DNA of 64,000 nt, taken from CAG-873 sp910578365 (GTDB lineage Bacteria > Bacteroidota > Bacteroidia > Bacteroidales > Muribaculaceae). Below, in pieces: positions 45,401-54,875 of this stretch. Both the position numbers and the translations under genes were made by a program. Within the stretch, counting starts at the first letter, position 1, and the number at the start of each line of letters is the position of its first letter. The DNA lies in NCBI GenBank assembly GCA_951635545.1, contig OX620685.1, positions 3,534,001-3,598,000 of the forward strand, written 5' to 3'. Below the pieces are notes generated by a model, which worked only from the letters and a program-made list of their open reading frames with translations, did no database searches and had not been told where the DNA came from.

Positions 45401-45644
45401 TTTTGCATACCCCAACCGACGGGACTGACGGTGATTGCACTGCAAGTCTCAAAAATCCCCGGGGCATCGAGCCCCGGAGGATTTTACCCCAACCTCGGGG
45501 ATCTCAGGCTCATACCTGCATGTCTCCACAGTCTTCGGACTGTTTAACATTCATTCATAATCTCAAACCCTCTGACCCGTCAATATTTTTCAGGACGCCA
45601 CATACAATAATCAAGAGAAAATCCTAATATAGAAACACAATAAA
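45401..45644. other. Leader region of pta with hairpins
   Basis: No gene seen. The repeat of target bases leaves TACTTTTG at 45398-45405, a -7-like box lying exactly at the IS3 insertion. A GC-rich hairpin CCGGGGC-ATCGA-GCCCCGG lies at about 45460-45478. CAGTC-TTC-GGACTG is at about 45530-45542. Confidence 0.5.
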
Positions 45645-46652
45645 ATGGAACTGTTTGAAAAACTGACCGCTAAGGCCAAAGCTTCGCGTCAGCGCATTGT
45701 GCTGCCCGAAGGCGATGAACCCCGCACGCTTACAGCTGCCAACCGCATTCTGGCCGAGCAAATCGCCGACATAATACTTGTCGGACAGCCCGATGCCATC
45801 AAACGCCTGGCTGCCGACATGAAGCTCGAACACATTGGCGATGCCACAATAGTCGACCCTGCAGACGAGGCTGTAATCGACCGCTACGCACCCCTGCTGT
45901 TCGAACTTCGCAAAAATAAAGGCATGACTATGGAGCAGGCTCGCCTGACCACAGCCAACCCGCTGTATCTCGGCTGCCTTATGGTCAAGGCCGGCGATGC
46001 CGACGGTCAGGTAGCAGGCGCACGCAACACCACCGGCAATGTACTCCGCGCAGCATTCCAGGTAATCAAAACCAAACCGGGCATTCAGGTGGTATCAGGC
46101 GCATTCCTGATGCTTCTGCCCGAAAACCTGCCTTTCGGCACTGATCACATACTCATATTCGCCGACTGCGCCGTGGTCCCCGACCCCTCCGCCGCCGAAC
46201 TGGCACAAATTGCCGTTTCTGCTGCCGATACCGCCCGCGACATCGCAGGTATCAACCCGCGTGTGGCCATTCTGAGCTACTCCACCAAGGGTTCGGCTTC
46301 AGGCGAAATCGTCGACAAGGTTATCGAAGCCACCCGTATAGCACATGAAATGGCTCCCGACCTGATTCTCGACGGCGAACTCCAGGCCGACGCTGCAATT
46401 GTGCCTAACGTAGCACACACCAAGGCCCCCCAGAGTCCTCTAAACGGTAAAGCCAACGTGCTGGTATTCCCCAACCTTTCGGTTGGCAATATCGCCTACA
46501 AGCTGGTACAGCGCCTGGGCGGCGTACAGGCCGTGGGCCCCGTACTGCAAGGCCTTGCAGCTCCGGTCAACGACCTCTCGCGCGGCTGCTTCCCCGAAGA
46601 TATTTATAAAACCATTATTATGACCTGCTGCCAGGCCATAGGCTCTAAATAA
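45645..46652 (+). CDS. pta: Phosphate acetyltransferase
   Basis: 335 residues, the short (single-domain) Pta. Markers: RIVLPEGDEPRTLTAANRIL at the start, LTTANPLYLGCLMVKAGDADG, DCAVVPDPSAAELAQIA, YSTKGSASGEIVDKV and LVFPNLSVGNIAYKLVQRLG. It converts acetyl-CoA and phosphate to acetyl phosphate, feeding AckA for ATP formation. Seven bases separate it from ackA. Confidence 0.97.
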   Translation: MELFEKLTAKAKASRQRIVLPEGDEPRTLTAANRILAEQIADIILVGQPDAIKRLAADMKLEHIGDATIVDPADEAVIDRYAPLLFELRKNKGMTMEQARLTTANPLYLGCLMVKAGDADGQVAGARNTTGNVLRAAFQVIKTKPGIQVVSGAFLMLLPENLPFGTDHILIFADCAVVPDPSAAELAQIAVSAADTARDIAGINPRVAILSYSTKGSASGEIVDKVIEATRIAHEMAPDLILDGELQADAAIVPNVAHTKAPQSPLNGKANVLVFPNLSVGNIAYKLVQRLGGVQAVGPVLQGLAAPVNDLSRGCFPEDIYKTIIMTCCQAIGSK

Positions 46653-46659
46653 CCAAACC

Positions 46660-47862
46660 ATGAAAATACTCGTTCTTAACTCGGGCAGTAGCTCGGTAAA
46701 ATACAAACTCTTTGACACCGACGGCGAAAAGGTTCTTGCAGAAGGCGGTGTGGAAAAAATAGGCCTCGACGACGGCTTCATCAAATACCGCAAGGCCGAC
46801 GGCTCAAAAGCCATGATCAAACTGGGCAATGTCGACCATCAGGGCGCCATCAAGGCTGTCCTCAATCTGCTCACTGACCCCATGGAAGGCTGCATCAAGA
46901 ACTACGATGAAATCGGCGCGGTAGGCCATCGCGTGGTACACGGTGCTGAAAAATTCACCAAGAGCGTGATTATCAACGATGAAGTGAAGCAGATGATTCG
47001 CGAATGTTACGGCATAGCCCCCCTGCACAACCCCGCCAACATGACCGGTATCGAGGCCATCGATAACCTTATGCCCGGCGTACCCCAGGTAGGCGTGTTC
47101 GACACTGCATTCCACCAGACCATGCCCGCCAAGGCATTCCTGTATCCGCTTCCCTATAAATATTATACCGAGGACGGTGTACGCCGATACGGCTTCCACG
47201 GCACAAGCCACCGCTACGTGGCAGGCCGCGTGTGCGAAATCCTGGGCGTCGACCCCGAAAAGACCCGCGTTATTACCTGCCACATAGGCAACGGCGGCTC
47301 TATCACTGCAGTAAACTGCGGCAAGAGTATCGACACATCGATGGGCCTCACCCCGGTCGAAGGCCTGATGATGGGCACCCGTGTGGGCGACGTCGACCCC
47401 GGTGCGCTCACCTACCTTATGACCAAACACAACCTCAGCGCCGCTGAAATCCAGAAGATTATCAACAAGGAGAGCGGTGTGGCAGGTATCAGCGAACTCA
47501 GCAGCGACATGCGCGAAATCGAAGCTGCCGTAAAGGCCGGCAACGAACGCGCCACCCTCGCCCTGGATATGTATAAACTCCGCATCATAAAATACATAGG
47601 CGCATATGCAGCCGAAATGGGCGGTGTCGACGTAATTGTATGGACCGGCGGTGTAGGCGAAAATCAGGCCGACGTTCGCGAAGACGTATGCGCTCCGCTG
47701 GCATTCATGGGCGTGGAAATCGACAAAGAACTCAACGCCAAAGTACGTGGCGAAGAAGTGATTATCTCAACCCCCGAGTCGAAAGTAAAAGTGGTGATTG
47801 TACCTACCGACGAAGAACTGATGATTGCCCGCGACACCTTCGCGCTGGTATCAGCTCTTTAA
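46660..47862 (+). CDS. ackA: Acetate kinase
   Basis: 400 residues. ASKHA-fold motifs: start KILVLNSGSSSVKYKLFD, FHGTSHRYVAGRVCEILG, ITCHIGNGGSITAVNCGKSI, TPVEGLMMGTRVGDVDPG and VWTGGVGENQADVRE. It makes ATP and acetate from acetyl phosphate. Second gene of the pta-ackA operon; a perfect intrinsic terminator follows at 47907. Confidence 0.98.
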   Translation: MKILVLNSGSSSVKYKLFDTDGEKVLAEGGVEKIGLDDGFIKYRKADGSKAMIKLGNVDHQGAIKAVLNLLTDPMEGCIKNYDEIGAVGHRVVHGAEKFTKSVIINDEVKQMIRECYGIAPLHNPANMTGIEAIDNLMPGVPQVGVFDTAFHQTMPAKAFLYPLPYKYYTEDGVRRYGFHGTSHRYVAGRVCEILGVDPEKTRVITCHIGNGGSITAVNCGKSIDTSMGLTPVEGLMMGTRVGDVDPGALTYLMTKHNLSAAEIQKIINKESGVAGISELSSDMREIEAAVKAGNERATLALDMYKLRIIKYIGAYAAEMGGVDVIVWTGGVGENQADVREDVCAPLAFMGVEIDKELNAKVRGEEVIISTPESKVKVVIVPTDEELMIARDTFALVSAL

Positions 47863-47906
47863 TCTGCCATCGCCAAGCAACAAAAGAAAAATTATTTATA
47901 CCCAAT

Positions 47907-47945
47907 AAAACCCGCGCCGGTGAAGTTTCACCGGCGCGGGTTTTA
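47907..47945 (+). terminator. Terminator of pta-ackA
   Basis: A 14-bp perfect stem CCCGCGCCGGTGAA (47911-47924) with its complement (47927-47940) and a T-run after it; the A-run before it makes it bidirectional. Confidence 0.92.
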
Positions 47946-48054
47946 TATTGCCATTCTAAAAACTGAGAATCGCCCATACCGCATATCAAAAGTTAATAAA
48001 TACTAATTTAATGGCTTGCACATTCTAATTCTGCAGCATTTACATATTTTTTAT

Positions 48055-48062
48055 TATTTTTG
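48055..48062 (+). promoter_or_regulatory. -7-like box for the secreted protein gene
   Basis: TATTTTTG fits TAnnTTTG; no -33 TTTG. Leader of about 85 bases. Confidence 0.4.
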
Positions 48063-48153
48063 CAAGTAGCAACACAATTAATCATGCATTGTGACACTCG
48101 GTCACGGCTAAAGCAGTCAATCATTTCCATATTATTTATCAATTTTCCTAATT

Positions 48154-50274
48154 ATGTTAAAAAGAGTTATGTTAAAAACGCACCTATTTGCCTGTACCCT
48201 CGCACTTGCGACCTTAACGGCTACAGTATCGGCACAGACACCGGTCACCCTCTATGGTGTGAATACCTATGATACGAATCAAAACATGAGCGGAGTTTAC
48301 ACGGTCGAAGCCGTCGAAAATGCCCAACCCGAACTTTACTGGGGCAACAGCGAGATGCTTGGCAACGGTGGCGCCGTATACGACAACGAAAAGCTATATA
48401 TACTCTCCTACCTGAACTTTAACGACATGCTAATATGGTGGTATCTGATTTGCGACATAGAGGCCCAGACCCACACCTGCATTTACCCTGACGACTTCGG
48501 AATAGCCGATGCAGGGAGCGCCCAGACCTACGACCCAACCACCGGAACAGCTTATTCCATCTGCCTCAATGCCGATGATCCAACCAAATTCACCCTAAGC
48601 ACAATAAACCTGGCCGACGGAGCAAAAAAAAAGGTAGCTGACATAGAACAGCAGCTTGTGGCTATGTCCTTTACAGCCAACGGTATTCTATACGGAATAG
48701 GCGTGGACGGAAACCTTTATACTGTCGACAAGACCGATGCATCGCTGACTCTGATTGGCGCAACCGGCATACATCCTAAATCGAGCAACCAGAGCGCTGC
48801 CATCGACTATGAAACCAACGTAATGTACTGGAGCTCATACACCGACGACGGAGGCGTTCTGTACTCGGTAGACCTCACTTCCGGCCAGGCTACTTTGCTT
48901 TCGAAGTACGACGACAGCCACCAGCTTGTAGGTCTTTTCATAAAGCAGTCGACAAAAAAAGCAGGCGCCCCCGAAGCCGCCACCAATCTTGACATAAGTT
49001 TCGACAAAGCCACAACCAACGGCTCGATAACCTTCACTGCCCCGACACTCGACACCAACGGCACTGACCTATCAGGCGAACTGACCTATCAGGTAAAACT
49101 CAATGACGACATTCTGACCAAAGGATTCACCCAACCGGGGCACAGCACTGAAGCAAAGTTTACATCTCCGGTCACAGGCAACTGCATCTTTACAGTAATT
49201 ACGGCGAACGATTTCGGCCATTCACTGCCCGCAAACGTATCGACATGGGTTGGAATGGACACTCCGCTTAAAGTCGAAAACTGCGTGCTGACAAACGACA
49301 ACAGCACACTCACTCTTTCATGGACACTGCCCGAGAAAGGCATCAACGGCGGATACGTCGACCCTGAACTAACACGCTACATAATCGACCGAGGCCCATA
49401 CGACACCAATGTGGCCGAAGCGCATGAAGGCACTACATTTACCGAAAAACTCGACTTTACCGGCGTAAACCCTGTACTATATCGCATAACACCATTCGTC
49501 GACGATAAAGTCGGCGAGCCGGAACTCTCCAACTCGATTCTGGTAGGAGAATACATGGAACCTCCGTTCGCCGAAGACTTCACCGACCCATTCCGCTCGA
49601 TGGTATTCAAGACCATCACTTCGTATAATCCCGACGACGTGGCCGGCTGGATGTACAACTTCGATGCAGGAATGATAATATGCGAATGGCCATGGTCGAG
49701 CAACGACCACGACGCATGGTTCATCTCGGCTCCAATTCTGCTTGAAGCCGATAAATACTATCAGGTCAAAACCACTCTTCGCTCCGAAGGCATGTACAAT
49801 CACGACACTCAGGAGTACGATGATGTATATGCCGGTGTACTCTCGCTTCATTTAGGCAGCGAGCCGACAGTCGAGTCCATGGCAACCGGCATTATAGCTC
49901 CGTTTGAGATTACATGCAAGGATTTCAAAGTATATGAATCCGATAAATTTACCGTTCAGTCCACAGGCACATACCATATAGGATATCACATGTCGGGCAG
50001 ACGAAGCATATATTATGCTTTCCTGCAACGCCTTGAAGTCGAGCCTGTAGACGGCAGCGGAATAGCTGACGCAAACGCAGAAAGCAAATTCGCCGTACAG
50101 CTCTCAGGCAACTTGCTCGCCATCGACAATCCATCATGCTGCAACGTAAGCGTGACAGCCATCGACGGACGCACCATCACTACTACCTCCGACGCCCATG
50201 CCACCGTAAATCTCGCTCCGGGCATATATATAGTTTCCGACGGCTGCCGGTCGGCAAAGATAGCGGTAAAATAA
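48154..50274 (+). CDS. Secreted multidomain protein with sorting-type C-terminus
   Basis: 706 residues. The signal peptide ends near TVSAQ; the start may be ATG 48154 or 48169. The N-terminal part, with GTAYSICLN, ILYGIGVDGNLYTVDKT and VMYWSSYTDDGGVLYSVDL, looks like a beta-propeller. Fibronectin-type repeats follow (about 275-460), then a jelly-roll-like part. The last ~70 residues end LAPGIYIVSDGCRSAKIAVK, similar to type IX secretion sorting domains. Likely exported or surface-bound; substrate unknown. Confidence 0.72.
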   Translation: MLKRVMLKTHLFACTLALATLTATVSAQTPVTLYGVNTYDTNQNMSGVYTVEAVENAQPELYWGNSEMLGNGGAVYDNEKLYILSYLNFNDMLIWWYLICDIEAQTHTCIYPDDFGIADAGSAQTYDPTTGTAYSICLNADDPTKFTLSTINLADGAKKKVADIEQQLVAMSFTANGILYGIGVDGNLYTVDKTDASLTLIGATGIHPKSSNQSAAIDYETNVMYWSSYTDDGGVLYSVDLTSGQATLLSKYDDSHQLVGLFIKQSTKKAGAPEAATNLDISFDKATTNGSITFTAPTLDTNGTDLSGELTYQVKLNDDILTKGFTQPGHSTEAKFTSPVTGNCIFTVITANDFGHSLPANVSTWVGMDTPLKVENCVLTNDNSTLTLSWTLPEKGINGGYVDPELTRYIIDRGPYDTNVAEAHEGTTFTEKLDFTGVNPVLYRITPFVDDKVGEPELSNSILVGEYMEPPFAEDFTDPFRSMVFKTITSYNPDDVAGWMYNFDAGMIICEWPWSSNDHDAWFISAPILLEADKYYQVKTTLRSEGMYNHDTQEYDDVYAGVLSLHLGSEPTVESMATGIIAPFEITCKDFKVYESDKFTVQSTGTYHIGYHMSGRRSIYYAFLQRLEVEPVDGSGIADANAESKFAVQLSGNLLAIDNPSCCNVSVTAIDGRTITTTSDAHATVNLAPGIYIVSDGCRSAKIAVK

Positions 50275-50302
50275 ACATCAATAAAACATTTTGTCACACA
50301 CT

Positions 50303-50336
50303 AATCTTCCCGGTACAAACCCGGGAAGATTTTTTA
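50303..50336 (+). terminator. Terminator after the secreted protein gene
   Basis: An 11-bp perfect stem AATCTTCCCGG (50303-50313) with CCGGGAAGATT (50321-50331) and a T-run. The IS110-type unit starts immediately after its T-run at 50337. Confidence 0.93.
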
Positions 50337-50642
50337 GAGGGTGTTTAATAATAAATATTAAATTCCCGGTGGCGTATCTTTTAGCAATTCAGCAAAAGAG
50401 ACGCCAAGGCGGGGGTAACTTTAAAAATCCATTAATTCAAAAAATAATGTTGATACAGAAATTACCATTCCACTCGAAAATCACGGGCGCCTTTTGCTCT
50501 TCATTTCAGTCACATAGTTCCTATGTTTGCATTCGCAAAGCGGAACTAACGATGCGCGGCTAAAACAAAGTCCTTAAAAATAAGGGCATATGCCCCGTTA
50601 GTTTTAATTTTGTAAAGGGAATAACAAACTAACGATAAACAT

Positions 50643-51725
50643 ATGCCGATACAAAGTAACAAATTAAATTACAAAGGACAAAATATCTATATAGGAATTG
50701 ATGTCCATCTTAAAAGTTGGAATGTCTGTGTTTATGTCGGAGGATTGAAAATCAAGCCTTTCTCGCAAACTCCATCAGCAGCCGTGCTGAAAAGCCATCT
50801 TGAAACAAACTATCCTGGTGGTACATATTATTCTGCGTATGAATCGGGCTTCTGCGGTTTTTCTGTCCATTATGAGTTATTGCGACATGGAATCAACAAT
50901 ATCGTATTCAATGCCGCCGACATAAGTGACACTTCTAAGGAGCGAATGAGGAAAACAGATTCTACAGACTCGTCCAAGATAGCGCGGAATCTAAGCAAGG
51001 GGGAGCTTTCTGCAATACATGTGCCATCAGAACAGGAAATTTCTGACAGGGAGGTCCTGAGAACAAGAATGACACATGTGAAGATGTGCGTACAGACAAA
51101 GATGCGCATAAAATCACTGCTTTATGTCAAAGGCATACGATATCCTGACACATTTGAAAAACCGGGCACACACTGGTCAGGAAATTTCGTGTCGTGGATA
51201 GAGAATGAAGCGTCCTCATTGCCTTATGAGGGTGGACGCTCTCTTCTCATCCAGATAGAGAACCTGCGGTTTATCCACAATCAGATTTTAAAGGCCACAC
51301 GGGAACTCAGAAAAATCATGACGCAACCCCGATATCAAGATTCATACAAGCTTTTGATGTCCATTCCGGGCATAGGGTTTCTTACCGCCGCCACCTTCCT
51401 GTTGGAGGCCGGGGACATCTCAAGATTCGCAAGCAACGATCATCTGGCATCATTTGTGGGTTTTGTCCCCGATACAAGATCAACAGGGGAAAAGGATATT
51501 GCAATCGGGGTCACCTCACGAAGCAACCACCGTCTACGAACCATGTTTATAGAAAGCGCATGGTCTGCGATACGACAGGATCCGGCTTTGACTCTTGCAT
51601 ACACAAAACTTGTTTCTAGAATGGAACCCAACAAGGCCATAATAAGAATCGGACGCAAGCTTCTCAACAGAGTCGCATGTGTCCTCAGAACACGAAAGCC
51701 GTATGTCAAGGCTGTCGTACAATAA
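50643..51725 (+). CDS. IS110-family transposase, copy 2
   Basis: 360 residues, same DEDD and Tnp20 motifs as copy 1 (IYIGIDVHLKSWNV, LLMSIPGIGFLTA), differing at Y12 and at G in HWSGNFVSW. Intact. Confidence 0.92.
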   Translation: MPIQSNKLNYKGQNIYIGIDVHLKSWNVCVYVGGLKIKPFSQTPSAAVLKSHLETNYPGGTYYSAYESGFCGFSVHYELLRHGINNIVFNAADISDTSKERMRKTDSTDSSKIARNLSKGELSAIHVPSEQEISDREVLRTRMTHVKMCVQTKMRIKSLLYVKGIRYPDTFEKPGTHWSGNFVSWIENEASSLPYEGGRSLLIQIENLRFIHNQILKATRELRKIMTQPRYQDSYKLLMSIPGIGFLTAATFLLEAGDISRFASNDHLASFVGFVPDTRSTGEKDIAIGVTSRSNHRLRTMFIESAWSAIRQDPALTLAYTKLVSRMEPNKAIIRIGRKLLNRVACVLRTRKPYVKAVVQ

Positions 51726-52112
51726 AGAATTTCTTACTGACAACCAGTATATAATACCGCAATAGCGAGCTTGCAGCCTTTGGTCTGCTTTTCATAGTCT
51801 GCGGATTATTTTTCTTACCACTGAAACAGGAAACTGCGGCAATTTGTGTCCGCTTATTGAAGGTTGTCGGTTAAGATTTTTTTCTGTATGGGTTTTCTTA
51901 GCCATAGGGCGAAAGCCGTAACGCTCTGCTGAACGATATACTTGTCCATACAGAAAAAGGGACTGAGAAATCTCAGCCCCATATCCGTTACGGCGTAACG
52001 CGAAGGGTCTATTGCTGACAGGTTGCTCCCCAGCAGAGCCTGTTTCCTCTTCAACCCTCTGACTGCAAAATTAATAGAAGTTGTGGAGAACCGTGTTAAA
52101 TAAGTGTTAAAA
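51726..52112 (+). ncRNA. Candidate bridge RNA region of the IS110-type element, copy 2
   Basis: Same stems as copy 1 at +17262 bases, for example the 13-bp pair at 51879-51891 with 51946-51958. Few base changes separate the copies here. No gene. Confidence 0.45.
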
Positions 52113-52294
52113 TCTGCAAATCATTTGTACAGCAACATAGAAGCTCGCTATGCTCCTTCAATTCAGAGCAAAATTCGCCACGCGATTTTCGGCCGGGAAT
52201 TAATATTTATTATTAAACACCCTCTTATATCCCTGTGCGCCTATACTGGAAGCCAGCATCAATAAGCATTTGGGCTAAATTCAGAGCCATTACC

Positions 52295-52472
52295 CACGGC
52301 TCTTTCATTTAACTTTGATGCTACAATGCGCCACTGTTAATCAAGTAGTTATATGTAGCAGTTTCGCAATGGCTGTATTAATCTCATTTTGGATAAAAGG
52401 GTTAATGGCTTTTAACTAACTATAAGTCATGCACTTTGAAAATTCAAAGCATTTTTAAATGAAAGAGCCGTG
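52295..52472. mobile_element. 178-bp MITE with the ISAs1 element's ends
   Basis: Both ends are the same 18-bp CACGGCTCTTTCATTTAA inverted repeat as the 1,535-bp IS. The 9-bp duplication GCCATTACC is at 52286-52294 and 52473-52481. The inside is AT-rich, holds no gene and shares nothing obvious with the IS beyond the ends. It can be moved only if a full copy supplies transposase. Confidence 0.9.
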
Positions 52473-52524
52473 GCCATTACCAAAAAAAATCGGCTTAAAA
52501 TGCGGTCAATTCAAAAAAAAGCGC

Positions 52525-52532
52525 TACATTTG
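52525..52532 (+). promoter_or_regulatory. -7-like box for zapB-like/zapA
   Basis: TACATTTG fits TAnnTTTG; a start about 7 bases on lies only about 10 bases before the ATG at 52549. The MITE ends 52 bases upstream and could have changed upstream sequence. Confidence 0.45.
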
Positions 52533-52548
52533 TAAAAAATTGGGAATA

Positions 52549-52842
52549 ATGGCCGTTGACCTTAAACAGCAACTTGACAGAGTAAGCGTAAAGGCGCAGA
52601 TAATCACCGGGCGCTATCTGTCACTGCGAAAGCAGCTTGACAAGGCAAACGCCGAAATAAGCCGGCTCTCTGCCTCCATCGGACAGATGCAGACCGAAAT
52701 CGAGAAACTCAAACTCGCCAACGAATACCTGAGGCTTGTGAAGTCTATCGCCGACGACCCTGCCGAAGTACGTAAGGCCAAAGCCATTATAACCAGACTT
52801 GTGCGGGAAATTGACCGCTGCATCCTCGATCTCAACGACTGA
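52549..52842 (+). CDS. Coiled-coil protein next to zapA (ZapB-like)
   Basis: 97 residues from ATG 52549; the longer open frame begins inside the MITE end and is not likely. The region ISRLSASIGQMQTEIEKLKL (about 39-70) has heptad spacing of a coiled coil. It is coupled to zapA, 7 bases away, so it probably acts at the division ring, in the manner of ZapB, though it is not a clear sequence homologue. Confidence 0.65.
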   Translation: MAVDLKQQLDRVSVKAQIITGRYLSLRKQLDKANAEISRLSASIGQMQTEIEKLKLANEYLRLVKSIADDPAEVRKAKAIITRLVREIDRCILDLND

Positions 52843-52849
52843 TGCCCTG

Positions 52850-53176
52850 ATGAATAGTCAAACTCAAGATAACGAACCCGACCGTAGCGAAGAAATTTTC
52901 AAAGTTACGATACATATAGCTGATACTGAGCCTGTGCAGTTCCCTATCAGACGTTCAGAGGAACGACTGTACCGCAAGGCCGAATATCATGTGAACAAAC
53001 TGTGGAAAGAATGGTCGAAATCCGACCCTCGTCGTTCCACCGCCGATATCCTTGCCCGTGTGGCGCTTGCTTTCGCCGAACTGTATTACCGCAAAACCGA
53101 CCAGTTCGAGGAGCAGCAGAAAATGATCGGCGATTTTGAGCGAGAACTCGACAGGCTTCTGGACTACGGCGAATAA
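52850..53176 (+). CDS. zapA: Cell division protein ZapA
   Basis: 108 residues from ATG 52850. ZapA layout: a short N-terminal beta part (EIFKVTIHIADTEPVQFPIR then EERLYRKAEYHVNKLWKEW), then RSTADILARVALAFAELYYR and a C-terminal coiled coil to LLDYGE. ZapA crosslinks FtsZ filaments. A terminator-like hairpin follows at 53211. Confidence 0.82.
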   Translation: MNSQTQDNEPDRSEEIFKVTIHIADTEPVQFPIRRSEERLYRKAEYHVNKLWKEWSKSDPRRSTADILARVALAFAELYYRKTDQFEEQQKMIGDFERELDRLLDYGE

Positions 53177-53210
53177 TACCGACGTCGACAGCATGCAGCT
53201 TACAATACAC

Positions 53211-53264
53211 CGCACTTGCCTCGCAGCTCCAACTCCGGAGTCTGCCGATGCAGGTGTTTTTTTT
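53211..53264 (+). terminator. Terminator after zapA
   Basis: A multi-part stem: CACTTGC (53213-53219) with GCAGGTG (53250-53256), inside it GCAG/CTGC and CTCC/GGAG, then eight T. It separates zapA from rny. Confidence 0.85.
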
Positions 53265-53324
53265 ATTACGACATTATTATTAACTACTTAACATCCATAT
53301 CATAAACAAACTACACATCATATT

Positions 53325-54866
53325 ATGAGCCCCGTTATAACCATAATCATAGTAGCTATCGCAGCAGCAGCCAGCGCTGCGGTGGCAGTGATAATACAGC
53401 GCAACATGGCCCGCAGCAAAGCCAAACTCATAATCAGTGAAGCCGAAACTCAGGCCGAGGACATTAAGCGCAAAAAACAACTCGAAGGCAAGGAGATAGC
53501 TCTCAAAATTACTGCCGACGCCGAAAAACAGGCAAACCAGCGACTCGCAAAAATTCAGGCCAGCGAAAACAAAATCAAGCAGCGCGAACTCCAGCTCAAC
53601 CAGCAGCAAGGCGAAAACCAGCGCACACGCAACGAACTCGACTCCATGCGCCAGCAACTCGACAACCGCGCCATAGCACTCGACAACACCAAAGCCGAGA
53701 TTGAGCGCATGCACCACCAGGCACAGGAGCAGCTCGAACACATCAGCGGACTGTCGTCGGAAGACGCCAAGGAAAAGCTGATTGAATCGCTCAAGGACGA
53801 AGCTAAGACTGCCGCCGCGTCGTACATAAACGACATTATGGCCGACGCCAAAATGACTGCCAACAAGGAAGCCAAACGCATTGTAGTACAGTCGATACAG
53901 CGTGTGGCTACCGAAACCGCCATTGAAAACTCAGTGACAGTGTTCCATATTGACAGCGACGAAATCAAAGGCCGCATCATAGGCCGCGAAGGTCGCAACA
54001 TTCGCGCTCTCGAAGCCGCCACAGGCATCGAAATCATTGTCGACGACACCCCCGAGGCTATTGTGCTGTCGGGCTTCGATCCCGTACGCCGCGAGATAGC
54101 CCGCCTGGCTCTGCACCAACTGGTAGCCGACGGACGCATACACCCGGCACGCATTGAGGAAGTGGTGGCCAAAGTACGCCGCCAGATTGAGGAAGAAATC
54201 ATCGAAACCGGCAAACGAACCTGCATCGACCTGGGCATCCACGGACTGCATCCCGATCTCATCCGCATGGTGGGCAAGATGAAATATCGCTCGAGCTACG
54301 GCCAGAATCTGCTGCAGCACTCGCGCGAAACCGCAAATCTCTGTGCCATAATGGCATCTGAATTAGGGCTCAACCCCAAGAAAGCCCGTCGCGCAGGTCT
54401 GCTGCACGATATCGGCAAGGTACCCGACGAGGAGCCCGAACTGCCGCACGCTCTCTTAGGCATGAAACTGGCTGAAAAATACAAGGAGAAAGCCGAAATA
54501 TGTAACGCCATCGGCGCTCACCACGATGAAATCGAGCAGACTTCGCTGCTTGCGCCCATCGTTCAGGTGTGCGACGCCATCTCAGGCGCACGCCCTGGCG
54601 CACGCCGCGAAATCGTCGAGGCTTATATCAAGCGACTCAACGACCTTGAGCAGCTGGCTCTGTCGTATCCCGGTGTCACCAAGACATATGCCATACAGGC
54701 CGGTCGCGAGCTCCGCGTGATTGTAGGCGCCGAAAAAATCGATGACAACGAAACCGAAAAACTCTCGGCCGAAATCGCCAAGCGCATCCAGGACGAAATG
54801 ACCTATCCCGGACAAGTAAAGATAACCGTAATACGAGAAACCCGCGCCGTAAGTTTCGCAAAATAA
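53325..54866 (+). CDS. rny: Ribonuclease Y
   Basis: 513 residues, usual length. N-terminal membrane anchor (IITIIIVAIAAAASAAVAVI, about 4-24), coiled coil to about 200, KH domain (about 205-270, with GRIIGREGRNIRALEAATG), and HD phosphohydrolase domain with LLHDIGKVPDEEPE near residue 360. It is an endoribonuclease that starts mRNA decay at the membrane. The RicT-like gene begins 9 bases later. Confidence 0.97.
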   Translation: MSPVITIIIVAIAAAASAAVAVIIQRNMARSKAKLIISEAETQAEDIKRKKQLEGKEIALKITADAEKQANQRLAKIQASENKIKQRELQLNQQQGENQRTRNELDSMRQQLDNRAIALDNTKAEIERMHHQAQEQLEHISGLSSEDAKEKLIESLKDEAKTAAASYINDIMADAKMTANKEAKRIVVQSIQRVATETAIENSVTVFHIDSDEIKGRIIGREGRNIRALEAATGIEIIVDDTPEAIVLSGFDPVRREIARLALHQLVADGRIHPARIEEVVAKVRRQIEEEIIETGKRTCIDLGIHGLHPDLIRMVGKMKYRSSYGQNLLQHSRETANLCAIMASELGLNPKKARRAGLLHDIGKVPDEEPELPHALLGMKLAEKYKEKAEICNAIGAHHDEIEQTSLLAPIVQVCDAISGARPGARREIVEAYIKRLNDLEQLALSYPGVTKTYAIQAGRELRVIVGAEKIDDNETEKLSAEIAKRIQDEMTYPGQVKITVIRETRAVSFAK

Positions 54867-54875
54867 CAGTGCTAC

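Larger units (their letters stand above)
50337..52224 (+). mobile_element. 1.9-kb unit with long inverted-repeat ends and an IS110-type transposase (copy 2)
   Basis: Same unit as at 33018-34962, nearly identical but 57 bp shorter, all of it in the left-arm hairpin. Ends start GAGGGTGTTTAATAATAAAT and finish with the complement. It starts right behind an intrinsic terminator; copy 1 sits between two converging genes, so both copies occupy gene-end locations. Confidence 0.72.

Noticed and set aside
52459..52548. A longer N-terminus of the zapB-like gene
   Set aside because: It begins in the MITE end and runs through its duplication and the likely promoter box; the ATG at 52549 is the first outside.
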